Assembly (NCBI GenBank): GCA_001599935.1
Contig: BCIJ01000004.1
Coordinates: 831,716 to 895,715 of the forward strand
DNA length: 64,000 bases
DNA from: Holtermannia corniformis
Lineage: Eukaryota > Basidiomycota > Tremellomycetes > Holtermanniales
Reading direction: 5' to 3'
Part shown: in pieces, positions 42,450 to 53,707 of the stretch
Numbering within the stretch: the stretch's first letter is position 1
How the letters are laid out: the number at the start of each line of letters is the position of its first letter
Program-made: the position numbers and the translations under genes
Notes under the pieces: generated by a model
The model's input: the letters and a program-made list of their open reading frames with translations, nothing else
Told to the model about the DNA's origin: nothing
Database searches by the model: none

Positions 42450-42698
42450 ATGACAGAGTACGAGTTCGCAGTGAAACGCAATCGCAATGGCACATACACC
42501 CTTTGGGTTCAACCTGAACTTGAACAAACAGTCGATAAATGGACGCATGACGAGCGAGTGAACTGCGTCCAAACCTATGCTGGGTGGTACGGAAAGACAG
42601 ATGTGAACTTCACGAAGGTTACTTACATCGCAGAAGAAACAAGTCCGGCAAGCAACGAGAACGTCCAGCTAGACACGTATTACACTATCACACCATGA
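42450..42698 (+). CDS. Array protein 5, unknown ~82-aa family
   Basis: Intronless, 82 residues. Starts MTEYEFAVKRN and keeps GTYTLWVQPELEQTVDKWT, AGWYGKTD, VTYIAEE and a final LDTYYTITP. This groups it with genes 1 and 2 although it lies after genes 3 and 4, so the array is not a simple series of neighbours duplicating in order. One cysteine. An upstream in-frame ATG at 42321 exists, but the TATA box at 42398 lies after it, so the start at 42450 is preferred. Confidence 0.72.
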   Translation: MTEYEFAVKRNRNGTYTLWVQPELEQTVDKWTHDERVNCVQTYAGWYGKTDVNFTKVTYIAEETSPASNENVQLDTYYTITP

Positions 42699-43533
42699 AG
42701 GACACCGGGCGACATGCGCGCGGCAGAGTGGTGCGAGTTCTAGTGGGAAGGAATGTGGATGTGACATAGACATTCAGATGCACCCGTAGCGCGGATTGTA
42801 AGCAGTGTGCGCAGTTTTCAGGCGCGCACCGCATGGGTAGAACCGTACGACTGCCCAGAGTCACTGTAGAGGGGCACATTGGAGCTGAAGACAGCGGCTC
42901 GAGTGCCGCGACGCGGTGTCAGCATCGGTTTTGAGAGATCCGCGTCATGCTGCATCATTATTGTCGTCTAGAAGCAGGTGAACTCCACAGCTCCGATCGA
43001 GTTTGACATCTCCAAATGCAAGCGCACGACTTTTGTGTGATCGACCGCTCATAGCTCACAATGCCACAGTCCAGTCGCGAGACGGCATGCATGCTAAATG
43101 GTCACGAGCGCCACCCAGGGCCGTCCGCCGACCGCCGTCTGGCGACACGAGGCTCTGATGGACACGATGAGCGGTAGCGAACCCAACGCCACCAACGGGT
43201 ACCGCACAACGGACGGACAAGGCGATGTTGCCAGGATATGCAGCTCCGAGTGCAGGATGGCTTGCAGATCCCCAGTGGCCATGCTTCACCGTTGTCATTG
43301 CCCAGATCGGATGCACAAGCGATATCAACTCGAATCGGGTTCGGTTTGACAAGTTTCGCTGAAAGGACACATGCACTAACGGCGGGGATGTTTCGCCCCG
43401 ACGAAATCGAGCTGTACATGGGGGGCAAAGTGGGCGAAATGAAGGGTACCGAGTAGGAAACAGCTGGGAACCGCGACATAAAGACTGCCTCAGATGGCTC
43501 ATCAAGGCCACTCATCCCATTGCCGCTTCCACC
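42699..43533. other. Spacer between array genes 5 and 6
   Basis: 835 nt. Frames on both strands lack family motifs. A TATA-like CATAAAG sits at 43477-43483. Nothing else recognised. Confidence 0.45.
43477..43483 (+). promoter_or_regulatory. TATA-like element of array gene 6
   Basis: CATAAAG starting 57 nt before ATG 43534. Confidence 0.45.
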
Positions 43534-43794
43534 ATGTCTTACCAGTTCATCGTCGACGGTAGCCAGTACGCGTCATCCAAGACTTTGCACGTTTGGATCC
43601 ACAATGATGCCATATCGACCTGGGAAAGCTTGAGCACTGAACAACGCGTCGAGTTTGCTAACGAGCACTGGAATCTGCGGGGTTCGTGTGCCAGTTTCGC
43701 GGCGGATGAAGACGCCACCAACACGCAGGATATCAATGTCGGCACGGATCTCGAACATACCTGTGGCTATACCATGTACGTATACAAGTTGTAG
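43534..43794 (+). CDS. Array protein 6, divergent member
   Basis: Intronless, 86 residues. It begins MSYQFIVDGSQYASSKTLHV and has ISTWESLSTEQRVEFANEHW, which aligns with the middle helix of gene 3 (ENTWESMSDEQRYRF). The G-x-Y-G-K block is degenerate (NLRGSCASF). Two cysteines, one near the end in HTCGYTMYVYKL. It is the most diverged member but keeps the N-terminal strand, the W-E-S-(L/M)-S helix and the overall length, so I treat it as a real gene. Confidence 0.62.
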   Translation: MSYQFIVDGSQYASSKTLHVWIHNDAISTWESLSTEQRVEFANEHWNLRGSCASFAADEDATNTQDINVGTDLEHTCGYTMYVYKL

Positions 43795-44264
43795 GCGGCC
43801 TGAAGAGTCGCCTTGGTCGGATCTATCGATAGCTAGCTCGTGATGCTAGGATATTCAGAAAATCGGTCTTGGCAGGACAATCATGTTGAAAAGCCACACC
43901 GAGCCTACTGCCGCACGCTCACCAGGCAAGGCCTCGATTGCGCCGCCTGACCCGACGTCTTGGACCAGTACTGCAGAATCAAAAGTAGGCTGCAGCTTGC
44001 TCCGCACCGGCATCCCACGTCGGAGCGTGCTGTCACATCCACAATCCAACTGGCGAGGGAGCCGAGCGAGCTCACACAAAGGTATGCCGGCCGAGCCCCG
44101 CCCGCGGTAGCGACTGTATCAATCGGAGCCTGACGCGGCCATCAAGCCAGAGCGGTATCGCGGGTATCGCCCAGCTAGGCGGAGACTCAACCACGCGGCG
44201 GCTCCAGATAAAGGCAGCCAGTGTCAGAGGAAGTGATGGTCCAAGTGCAATTGCAGTTGCCACC
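43795..44264. other. Spacer
   Basis: 470 nt without a recognisable gene. A GATAAAG element near 44208 lies about 57 nt before the next ATG, the same spacing as in the array. Confidence 0.4.
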
Positions 44265-44498
44265 ATGTCGACCGATCCTTCGACCAAGTCTACGACGGAG
44301 AAATACATCGTTCCAGCGTTGCGCGGTGGCTCGACGGCAGCGTCAACGTCCGACGACATCGGCGAGTTCCGTCACATCAATTGGAGCCGTCATACGGTCA
44401 CAGACTTCGCTGATGAGACACAGAAATATGAAGAGCTGATAACGAAGCCGACTTGGCGTCGTGAGGCCAAGGATACGCAAGGCGCGCAATCAAAGTGA
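44265..44498 (+). CDS. Small orphan protein next to the array
   Basis: Intronless frame of 77 residues. Ser/Thr-rich start, then EKYIVPALRGG, DIGEFRHINWSRHTVTDFAD, YEELITKPTWRREAKD. It lacks the array family's GWYGK block, and I cannot align it convincingly, but it has the same layout: short, intronless, with a TATA-like GATAAAG about 57 nt upstream. It may be an unrelated small gene under the same kind of promoter. Coding status is moderately supported by composition. Confidence 0.45.
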   Translation: MSTDPSTKSTTEKYIVPALRGGSTAASTSDDIGEFRHINWSRHTVTDFADETQKYEELITKPTWRREAKDTQGAQSK

Positions 44499-44697
44499 AC
44501 GCAGCACATGATCCGTCTCATCAGATAGCGAGGATGAATAGACGTGAACGTCACCTGGACGCCAGCGGTTGCGTGACTTATCGATACATTGACTACTTGC
44601 CCTGCATTTGCTCTATCAAGCGCCGTGAGCCTGAGGCCTTCAACGCCTACTAACAGACGTACCCGCATTGTGTTCCGCAAACCGCGCACCGACACGC

Positions 44698-45004
44698 TCA
44701 GAGTGCTTCAAGAACTTGTCCGTGCAATTTTGCACGCAAGTGTTCTACGTTTCGTCAGCTCCGGCGTTGCCACCGCCAGTCGACAGACCTCGTTCGTCGT
44801 CAGTGACTTGCTGGTAAAGTCGTTGATGCAGCCATTGAAGCAGCGCTCTACGAGGCCCGAGTAGAGCTTCATAAAGTCTTGCATCTGGGCAGGGTCAGTG
44901 CCGAGTCGAGGTGATACCGGTGGGTGACGGCGACGGACCTGCTTCTTTTCAATGACCTTTGTCATGTGCGCCTGTTCGGACCCGTTGAATTGGGAAAAGT
45001 CCAT
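44698..45004 (-). CDS. TIM9: Mitochondrial intermembrane chaperone Tim9, frameshifted tail
   Basis: Exons on the complement: 44939-45004, 44789-44884 and 44698-44745, giving 69 residues ending KFLKHS. Tim9 with Tim10 carries hydrophobic carrier precursors across the intermembrane space. The start [43 protein letters not shown] and [15 protein letters not shown] are classic, with both twin CX3C motifs present. The usual continuation [11 protein letters not shown] is present in the DNA right after the stop but in the +1 frame: the junction reads CAC TCT TGA GCG, and skipping one T gives TCT then GAG CGT GTC. So either a one-base insertion, a sequence error, or +1 frameshifting truncates the protein. 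The boundary given is the strict reading frame. Confidence 0.88.
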
Positions 45005-45278
45005 CTAGAGGTGTGAGCCTCGCCTTCCCATCGAGCGACCGACGCAACTCACGGTGCTGATCTCGACTTTGCGAAAGTACAAGGTAACGAGGACAGCTTA
45101 AATGGATCGAATTCTCGAATTAGGATGATCCACGGTGTGATTTCAATAATTATCCCAATACACCTAAGACGATTAGGAATTCCACGTGGCAGCTGGCGAA
45201 ACGCCGTCTTGCATCTTGGCAGGCATCTGTAGCACGACAGCAGCAGCAAGCGTAGCCCAGGCCGGCACCCACCATCCA

Positions 45279-46564
45279 ATGCCAATGCCAACACCTATCC
45301 TATCATCGGCTCGGAAATCCAAACGAGTCGTTGCGTCTCCCACACCGAGCGCGAGCGGCGACGAGATCAACTATGATGAACGCGATGCCCAGGGCGAGGA
45401 TGAAGATGAGCGTGAGTCGCGCTTCGTTCGAGCTCGTACAAGTCTGGTATCATGCCTGTTCGACTGTACTCGCCTGCTCTACAGCGTTGTTTCAGGTCGA
45501 GCTGACCCCGTCACAGTCGACGCCGAAGGGTCTGATATGGACATGGACGTCGACGCCGACGCCGAGGGCGACGTCGATGAACTCGACGACACGCCCGCCG
45601 AAGCAGATCTTGAACCGGCCAAGAACTTGAAAATCAAGTTCAAGCTCGGCGCCGGCGCTAGTACTTCTGCGTCAGCCTCGACGTCTGCGTCCTCTTCTGG
45701 CCGAGGCAAACCGATCTCGTCCGGTCGCGGCGGCGCTAGGGGTAAAGGCAAGCGAGTGGCGATTGCCGATGGTAGGTGCTTATCTACGATATGGATACAG
45801 CAAGCTGATATGCTATCGATTAGCCGAGAGCGAGCCAGACGAGCTCCAAGATGAAGCCGATTCCGACGCGTCCGACTTTGATGAACTGTACAATGATCGG
45901 ACGAGGACGATTTCGCCGACGAAATTGACGGCTAGGCAGCGGTCAAAGCAGAACAAGGATCTGAGCGAAGCTCTGGTCGAGCTTCCGAATGGTGAGTGGG
46001 GTCTCTTCTGCACGTCGCGCGGCTCACACGACGTAGAGGTCGTGGGCTCGCGCAAGCAGGTCTTGACGGATGCCGAGAAACGGTTGAAAAAGGAGGAGAT
46101 TGCGAGACGGCGCAAGCGGCAGCTTGACAAGAAGCTCGAGGATGAAAAGGTCGGTCTGCCCCTTTTGGCGTGTGTCCGCACAGCTGACCGCTCAGGCCGA
46201 AACGATCAATCGTCTGCTCCGTGCCCAGACTGGTCGAAGTAGGGGTAAGCTCGACGCCGCGTCGCCCGACCCCGACGCAGCAACGGGTACGACGACGCCA
46301 CAAACAGCCCAGCGACCGACGAACCAACTCCGGTTCATCTCGTCGATCCGTTCCGGCGAGTTTACCATGTCCGTCTCGGCGCCGAGTGCGATCGAAGCCG
46401 CGTTGGCTTTACCCGTGTCTCACGTCGCTGCCAAGAGGGAGAGAGAGCAAGCGCAGTGTGCTGTGGCCGGCTGCGGTGCGCCTAGAAAGTACCGCTGCAC
46501 GCGACGGTTCGACCTTGGCGCTTGTTCGATGGCGCACCTGCACGCTGTGAACGCCACGCTCTGA
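45279..46564 (+). CDS. IES2: INO80 complex subunit IES2/INO80B
   Basis: Exons 45279-45411, 45517-45771, 45824-45991, 46037-46149 and 46196-46564 give 345 residues. The N-terminal half is acidic (DMDMDVDADAEGDVDELDD). A PAPA-1-like region follows: DELYNDRTRTISPTKLTARQ, then LTDAEKRLKKEEIARRRKRQ. The C-terminus is a zf-HIT-like zinc finger with CAVAGCGAPRKYRCTRRFDL, then C-x4-H in ACSMAHLHA. Ies2 binds and activates the Ino80 ATPase in the nucleosome remodelling complex. Intron 1 is long for this genome at 105 nt. Two in-frame ATGs lie six bases apart at the start; I use the first. It is divergent with TIM9 over 274 nt. Confidence 0.88.
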
Positions 46565-46832
46565 CCGAGATGACTGGTCGCCATGTAACATTGTATGGTT
46601 TCTGCAAGCCCCGGCCTGTCTACAGTGAATCGTCGCGTCACGTGATCCGCACCATTGACGAGTTGAATTTCTCTCACCACCGCTCGGATCCGATCCGGCG
46701 ACTCGTCTTGTTCTTCCAGCAAGTATATCAGCACCAGCACTGCACAAGGAACACTCACATCTCAGAAGAGATCGTAGACCAGCAAGCATACCCGACGGAA
46801 CAGACCAAGTCGAAACTGCACACTTGAACACC

Positions 46833-47823
46833 ATGGCTGTCCGTACGTCACGCCTCGCAGCGCGGATCGATCCAGCTCACGAGCGTTCTAGGAACCCGTT
46901 TTGAAAACTCGACCGATGTCGGAGTGTGGGCGAAGCTCACCAACTCGTACGTGGCCGCTCTCACCCCCTCGCTCGGTCAGCGCTGATGAGGGGACTCGGT
47001 ATAGGTACTGCTTGACCGCGCTCTCGTCGTCTACCAACTTTCACTCGGTGTTCGAGGCCGAGCTGCAGGATGTGATCCCGGTTGTGCACACTACGATCGC
47101 TGGCACGCGCGTTATCGGGCGGTTGACGGCTGGTGCGTAGCTTGGCTCTGGCCAAGGCAGGGCTAACGGTGCCGACTAGGTAACCGCCACGGTCTGCTGT
47201 TGCCGTCGACGACGACGGATCAGGAACTGCAACATTTGAGAAACGCTCTACCGCCGACAGTGGCGCTGCAAAGGGTCGAGGAGCGGTTGAGTGCGCTCGG
47301 CAACGTGATTGCATGTGAGTCGCGTCATGACCGGCCCCTACCAACACGGCTGACCAGTCCAGGCAACGACTACGTCGCGCTCGTCCACCCGGACATTGAC
47401 CGCGAGACGGAGGAAATCATCGCCGACACGCTCAAAGTCGAAGTCTTCCGCCAGACCGTAGCCTCCAACGTCCTCGTCGGATCCTACTGCGCGCTCTCCA
47501 ACCAAGGCGGTCTCGTCCACCCCAAGACTTCGCGGTCGGAACAGGACGAGCTGTCGAGTCTGCTCCAGGTCCCGTTGGTCGCCGGAACCGTCAACCGTGG
47601 TTCAGAGGTCATTGGCGCCGGCTTGGTCGTGAATGACTGGTGTGCGTTTACGGGCTTGGACACGACGGCGACCGAAATCTCGGTCATCGAGGCCACGTTT
47701 AGTGAGTGGCTCTGTGCGAGAACCACGGTCCAGGCGCTGATCACCCGCGCAGAGCTCCAGGGCCAGACGTCGGCAGCCGTAATCAACGAGATGAGGGATA
47801 GCTTGATTGACAACTACGCCTGA
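46833..47823 (+). CDS. TIF6: Translation initiation factor 6 / ribosome anti-association factor
   Basis: Exons 46833-46842 (10 nt), 46892-46946, 47005-47132, 47180-47314, 47363-47701 and 47753-47823 give 245 residues, the usual length for eIF6. It starts [20 protein letters not shown] and continues [88 protein letters not shown] and [16 protein letters not shown]. eIF6/Tif6 is needed for 60S subunit maturation in the nucleolus and keeps 60S and 40S apart until released by Sdo1/Efl1. All five introns split the conserved sequence cleanly. Confidence 0.95.
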
Positions 47824-47984
47824 GCCATGTATAAGTTGTGCGCTGTCGAGCCAGCATGGTTGAGTCGTTCTAGCGCTTCGCTAGCAATTCCGCGTGTTAG
47901 ACCGATTGAGGATTTCTTCGCCACCCACTCGTTGTGGTCCACCTTTTGCCGTCGTACATTGTTGCAGATCTGCGCCCATGGAGC

Positions 47985-48939
47985 ATGAGCGAGAGCGATC
48001 AGCGGCATCGTGTTGGACTCCACGACCTGCCGCTCGAGGTCTGTATTGTCCCAGTCAGAACGCTAGCTTACGTTCCACAGCTCCTACGAGAGATCCACTT
48101 GTTGTCCCTCTCGCCGGCCCTACCGCTCGCATCCCGCAGCGTGCATCACGCTCTTTCTGCGCCAAGTGCACACTATGCGGCAAACTACCTGCTAGCGCTA
48201 TACGCGCCACCTAACGGCGCGGTGAAGGATATCCTCGGACGCGCATTGCGGCATGGGATCTGTACGCTCGAGGCCGTACAGGAGATGGAAAGGGGTTGGG
48301 ATCGACGGCGGGGTGCGGCGGCAGCTATGGACAAGTCGGATGAGACTGGTTCAGAGGACGAAGAAGAGCCCCCGCCGCCGCCGCCTCGATATCCACCATT
48401 GAGCTTGACAGACCTTCCTCGTCGGCTCTTCCGCTCCGTCCCTGCTCCAAGCCATACGCTCGTCACACCACTCCTGCGCCACCTCTTCAAGCATTACACG
48501 CCGAACCCCAACGCTTCGGCCGGATATGCCCTCTCGCGCGCCACCCTGCTCTCCGATCACGCCCTACTCGACTTCCTGCTGGATCACGGCGCAGACCCAA
48601 ACGAGCGAGACGGCATGGCTGTCCAGATCGCAATCAGCAAAGCCGACTTGTCGCTCGTCAAGCTGCTGGTGGAACGACGTGAAGGCGTAATACGAGGCAA
48701 GAGGCGTAAGATGGAGGATAGAGTCGAGATAACGCCCGCGCTCGTCGCGAGGGCGATGCGGAACGATGCGACGCCCGAAGGAAGGGCGATCATCGACTAT
48801 TTCGTGAATGAAAAGGGTGCGTGGTCGTGCGCGATTTGGTGGCGACAACTCACTCCATCCAGGCTCTGTCCCGAGCTTGACGGCAATCTTGAAGATGGGC
48901 TCCAAGCCGCCCCGAAAGCAAGCTAGGATCAGGCGATGA
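47985..48939 (+). CDS. F-box protein with ankyrin-like repeats
   Basis: Exons 47985-48038, 48081-48816 and 48863-48939 give 288 residues. Splicing the first intron joins VGLHDLPLE to LLREIHLLSLSPALPLASRS, an F-box-like helix set that would bind Skp1. The 42-nt intron has no stop, so unspliced RNA would add 14 residues. After an acidic, proline-rich linker (EDEEEPPPPPP) comes a helical region with ankyrin-type ALLDFLLDHGADPNERDGMA and VQIAISKADLSLVKLLVER. A similar F-box/ankyrin arrangement is common in basidiomycetes, typically of unknown substrate. The C-terminus is short and basic. It converges on KIN4 at 133 nt. Confidence 0.72.
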
Positions 48940-49071
48940 TCGCAACACTCAACCATAGCATCCTGTCTCAAGCACCCGTTCGCATGCAATGCATCATCTC
49001 GTGTATGGAGCGCAGCTCGCAATCGGTACAAATACACTGCAGTCGCTACAATCCAACCCAACGCATGCTGA

Positions 49072-52000
49072 TCATTCCTCTTCCTCTTCCTCCTCTTCGA
49101 TGACTGTTGATCGGAACGGCGCAGACCCACTGCGACCCGGCAACTGCCCACGGCGGGATCGTTGGCTGTCGTTACTCCCGCCTGCCGCCGCATCGTCCGA
49201 CTTGCCGCTCTGCTCCTCTTCAGACTCTTCTGGCACGCCTAGGCCCCGTCTCTCGCGATACGTCGGTGCACCCAGTAGCCCGCGCTTACTGACGGGCGAG
49301 TCGCGCGCGACCGCAGCCGGATGCACGGACATGGAGGACCGACCGACGGCCCAGGACTTGGATGATGACGATTGGCCGAGACCGCCAGCATACGAGGTCC
49401 CCATCTGATCATCGTCTTCGCTCTCCCACTCGTCGTCGGCCTTGTTGAACACGTCGCGCAGTGGCGGTTTCGGCTTGGCACCGAGTCGCGGGACGTTGTG
49501 CTGCGACGAGAGCGGGGATCGCGTCCGTGCTTGACGCCCTTCATCGCGTGATCGTCGTTTCCAAGACCGGATCGAAGCGTCGTCCTCGCCTTCGCCGTCG
49601 ATGATCGGTCGATCCGTGCGGTCAATCGACGACGCGCGGGACGAGCTGACGGATCGTATGGAGGACGCGATGGACCCGGACCGGAGGTGGGATTCGTGGA
49701 TGGCGCGAACGTGGCGGACTCGGGTCGATGATCCACCAGACGGCGCTCGTCGATGATAATTGTGCAACGGCGACGTCGCGTGCCCGATCCCCTGCTTTTT
49801 GGAGTTTTGCGACGAGAGTGACGGCGATCGATTGACATGGCCTGGTCGAGGCCCCGAGTTTTGCCGGTGGAACGAATGAACCGACGATGGTCGCGACGGA
49901 AACTCGCGCTCGCTCGTCGGCGTTCTGCTCCCGCCTGATCGATGGCTTCGGTCGCTCTGGCGCCGATGGAGCGTCACCGGTTCGTACGGTGGCATGCCGA
50001 GTCCCAGATCAACATGACTCGGACGGTGCATCGAAGTGATGGACGATCGTCGAGAGTTGACGCTGCTCGACCGCCTCGAGTGCATAGCGGGTCTTGTGGC
50101 GTCAAGAGATGTCCGGCGAGACATGGAGCTGTACGTTCCGTGCGTTGTCCGGCTGCCGATGCCGCGAGTCGCGATCAGGGCTGTGCCGTTGATCGTCCCA
50201 CCGGCCAGCGGGGAGGGCACCATGTTGCGCTTGCGCTTGCGACGATCTTCATTAAACCAAGAGCGCACCGTCGTCAACAGGCTATCGCGCTTGCTGGCTT
50301 TTGCCCGATCTGGACCACCCGTCGAGTCGGTTGCAACGGACGATACCGACTTGATGCTGTTGATCGTCGGCCGGCTCGACATTGACCCAAACATGGCTGA
50401 AGCTTGGATAGGGTCGGCTTTGACCTGTTGAGGCGATCCCGTCGGCGTTGCCTTGGCTGAGCCCGGGCGGGATGCGATAGACGACTCGCCATCTTTGCCA
50501 TGCTTGAACAGAGGCGGCGCTTTCGTCAGCTTGGACGGTGACAGCCGACCCTTCTTGTCCTTTTCTTCCTTGATCTCTTCGTCGTCGTGCTCCTCGAAAA
50601 CGCGCTCATCCGACTTGCGTGCGCCGACGTGCACACCGAAAGCTGACGTTGCGCGTTGAAGCATGCTGACAGACGCCGAGCGTGCTTTGCCTTCTGGACG
50701 TTTCTTGGGTGAGCTGCCTGCCGGGGACGCTGGCGACGTCAATGCGCTCGGCCGGGAATGCGAAGGGCCAGGCGGAGTCTTTGGCCTTGTCCGTTCGCCA
50801 TTGATTGTGAGCTCGGGCGCCGAGGTAGAAGGGATGAATTCGCCATGCAGAGGTGCAAACGTGACGTTTGGCGACAAGGTGCCGACCGAGGCCGAGGAGA
50901 CGATTGAACTTTTGCGGTAATCGGGCTCGCTGTTGCTCGACTGTATTGGCGCGCCGAGTTCTAGTGGTTCCGCAATGGCTGGTGGAAGCTGGCCAGCTTC
51001 CGACCGCGAGGCGTCGAAAACATCCGGCGCCTGCTCTGTTGGCGAAGCGCGCCGCCGACTTGTGCGCTCTCGCTCTCCACTGTCCTCTTTGGAGTCCTTG
51101 CGTCGCCGCTCCTTTCTTCGCTTGGCAGCCGCCTTTTGCGCCAGCAACGCGTCGTCCGTCTCGCCACGTTCAAGTTGCTTGGAACGCAGGATCCACCAGA
51201 TGCCAGCACTGGGGTCGCAGGCGTCATTATTGACCGAATGGATCAGCTGGCCCGTGTCAAAGCCCAATCCGGCCAACTGGTTCAGCAGTTGCTGCTCCGA
51301 AGGCGTGGTGAAGAACGGCTTGCTCGGCTCCTTGAGCTGTGCGAGGTAATCCACAGCCGGGTGGGGCGTCCACTGGCTCGACGACTGGTTCTGCGACGAA
51401 TGCCGGCGCTCGAGTGACATTGTCGACGACACGGAGCGTCGTTTCGTCCGAGATGGCGTTCGCGAGTGCTGAGCCAATGGGAGGTGTAGCGTGTGGTCCT
51501 CGGCCTCGGTCTCTGGAAACGTGACCGAGTTGCGCTTGGCCATTTCCTCCACCATGTCCTCGTCCTCCTCTGTCTGGTCCTCGAGTTGACCGCGCATCGC
51601 GACTTTGCCTTTCAGGATCGAGCCCGTGATTGACTTTGGCGACTCGGTGCCCGACCTTCGGATCGTCGTCTGACTCTCGTTGGCGTGCGTAAAGTCGAAT
51701 TTCTGGTAGGTACCACCTGCAAGCGTCGTCCCGGCCGAGCTAGGCTCGTCTTCGTCGTTGCCGTCGGCCGTCGTCGGCGTCGTGACGCCGCTACTGAGCC
51801 TGCCCTTGTCGCTGTCGTGGAAATCAAACGACGTTTCAGACGGTTCGGATTCGGTATGGGCCGAGGGTTCCGTTGTCATCACGTATGCGTTGGCGAGTGG
51901 CGATGGCATCGGGCTGCTATGCGCGTGCGTTGACGGGCCAGCGCCTGGCGTCGATGTGAAAGCGTCTGAGAAATAGGTGGGTACGTTTGGCGACGGCGGC

Positions 52001-53195
52001 ACGAGCATGGGTGATGGCGGGATCGAGGGGGCCGGCTCGGTCGTCGAGCTCGACTGGTTCGTGACGTTGTCATAGATGGTGCATTTGAACCAGGGGTGGG
52101 TCAGGATATCGTCCATAGAGAGGCGTTCGCTCGGTTCGTGCTTGAGCATGCTGCGGATGAGTTCGCGCGCCTCTGTTCGGCTTAGCAAACATCTCGGAGT
52201 CTTGCGCTACGAACCAGAGCTAAGCCAGTCGGGCTCTTCGTATTCGCCCTTTGCAATCAGTGCCTTCATCGTTTCCTCGCTGTCGTCGTCGAATGGCAGG
52301 CCGCCGCAGAGCAGGGTGTAGAGGATGATCCCGAGCGACCACACGTCGGTTTCTGCCCTGTCAGTGCGACCGCAACAAAGCCGTGTACCCACCTTGACCG
52401 AGATAGCGCCTGCCCGCGAGCATCTCTGGACTCGCGTAGCCCGTCGTGCCGCAAAACGTCTCCATCCTGCGCTGCGTCAGCTCAGTCCACCAGAGAACTA
52501 GCAGCGCACAGATTGCCTCTTTGCCATTCCCTCGCAAACCCAAGATCGCCGAGCTTGACCTTGAGTTCACCATCGAGCAATACATTCTCGAGCTTGAGAT
52601 CGCGATGGACCGTCCCTCGTTCGTGCATCCAGCCGACCGCAACACAGAGCTCTCCAAAGACGCGTCTTGCCTCGCCCTCGAGTAGCCTACCGCGTTCGAC
52701 GAGGTAATCGAACAGTTCTCCGCCCGAGCACAGCTCGGTCACGAGCCAGATGTGGGTCTCGGTCGCGATGATTTCATGGAGGTGAAGGATGGAGCCATGG
52801 TGGAGCTTGCGGTGGTGGTGGATCTCGCGGGTGAGGGAAGCACAGGCAGACTTTGGGATCTTTTTGATCGCGCACCGGGTCCCGGTGAGGCGGTGGGTTG
52901 CGAGGTGGACCGAGCCGTAGGTTCCTGCGAGACGTTTCGTGAGCGTTGCGATGCTTGCTTGGAGTTGACAGACCCTCGCCAATGACCCTGCCGACAGTGT
53001 AGCCTCCTACGACCTTGATCTTGTCACTGCCAAGCTCCTTGCCGAGCTCCTGGTACGCATTCGCGAGCTGCCGTCGTCTGTGTCAGCATCCAATGCGACT
53101 AGTGCATCGTGAAGACCGACCTGAGCCTTTTGATTGATGTGTGAAGCACTGCCAGTGTATTGATGGCCCGTTCGCCGGGTTGAGCCCGACGCCAT
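49072..53195 (-). CDS. KIN4: Kin4-type CAMK-like Ser/Thr kinase
   Basis: Exons on the complement: 53121-53195, 52974-53067, 52510-52924, 52393-52466, 52215-52352 and 49072-52172, giving 1298 residues. Before the domain is LANAYQELGKELGSDKIKVV, characteristic of the Kin4 group. The kinase domain has GGYTVGRVIGEGTYGSVHLA, CAIKKIPK, REIHHHRKLHH, ELCSGGELFDYLVERG, HRDLKLENVLL, LGDLGFA (DLG replacing DFG), FCGTTGYASPEMLAG, TDVWSLGIILYTLLCG and HPWFK. In yeast Kin4 delays mitotic exit when the spindle is misplaced by acting on Bfa1, so its presence about 32 kb from a Byr4/Bfa1 gene is of note. The tail of over 1,000 residues is Ser/Pro/Arg-rich and ends in a run of glutamates. One N-terminal acceptor choice (53068) was made for frame. 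Confidence 0.9.
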
Positions 53196-53707
53196 GGCTA
53201 TGCCGGGTCGGCGTGTTCCAGCTGTTGACTCTGAGGTCTCTGGTGCTCTCTGCGCTGCTGTCTCTGCACCGTCTCGCTCGAGGAGAACGCGAACCGACTA
53301 GACGACTGTCAGTGTTCAACAAAGGATGATGCAAGCGATGCACCCGCTGGACGGCGACAAGACCGACCTCTAAACCGCGTTGGATGGGGATCGTGCAGCG
53401 CTCAGGCTCGCACTCTCATCCGTCGTCGTCGTTGCAGAGGATGAAACGCAAAGTCGGTCGGGAGTGGTCCAGGATGGTTTGAACCGTGGTCGCTGCTCAA
53501 CCCTCGACTCGACTGCGGTGCGGATCGACGTTGGGTCTATCGCTCTTTGCTATCTGCAAGGACTGTGGACCGCCGTCGTTGCTGAGTGTACACTGAGGTC
53601 GAGTATGGTACAATATCCCAGCTCAACAGGCCGCTCAATGTCACTCGAAATCAAAGGCCATGACCGACAATCCAATTGATCAGATCACTGCAAACGCCAT
53701 GCATATG
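53196..53707. other. Spacer
   Basis: About 510 nt between the KIN4 start and the MRP4 stop (both minus strand); it should be the KIN4 promoter. Nothing recognisable inside. Confidence 0.45.
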
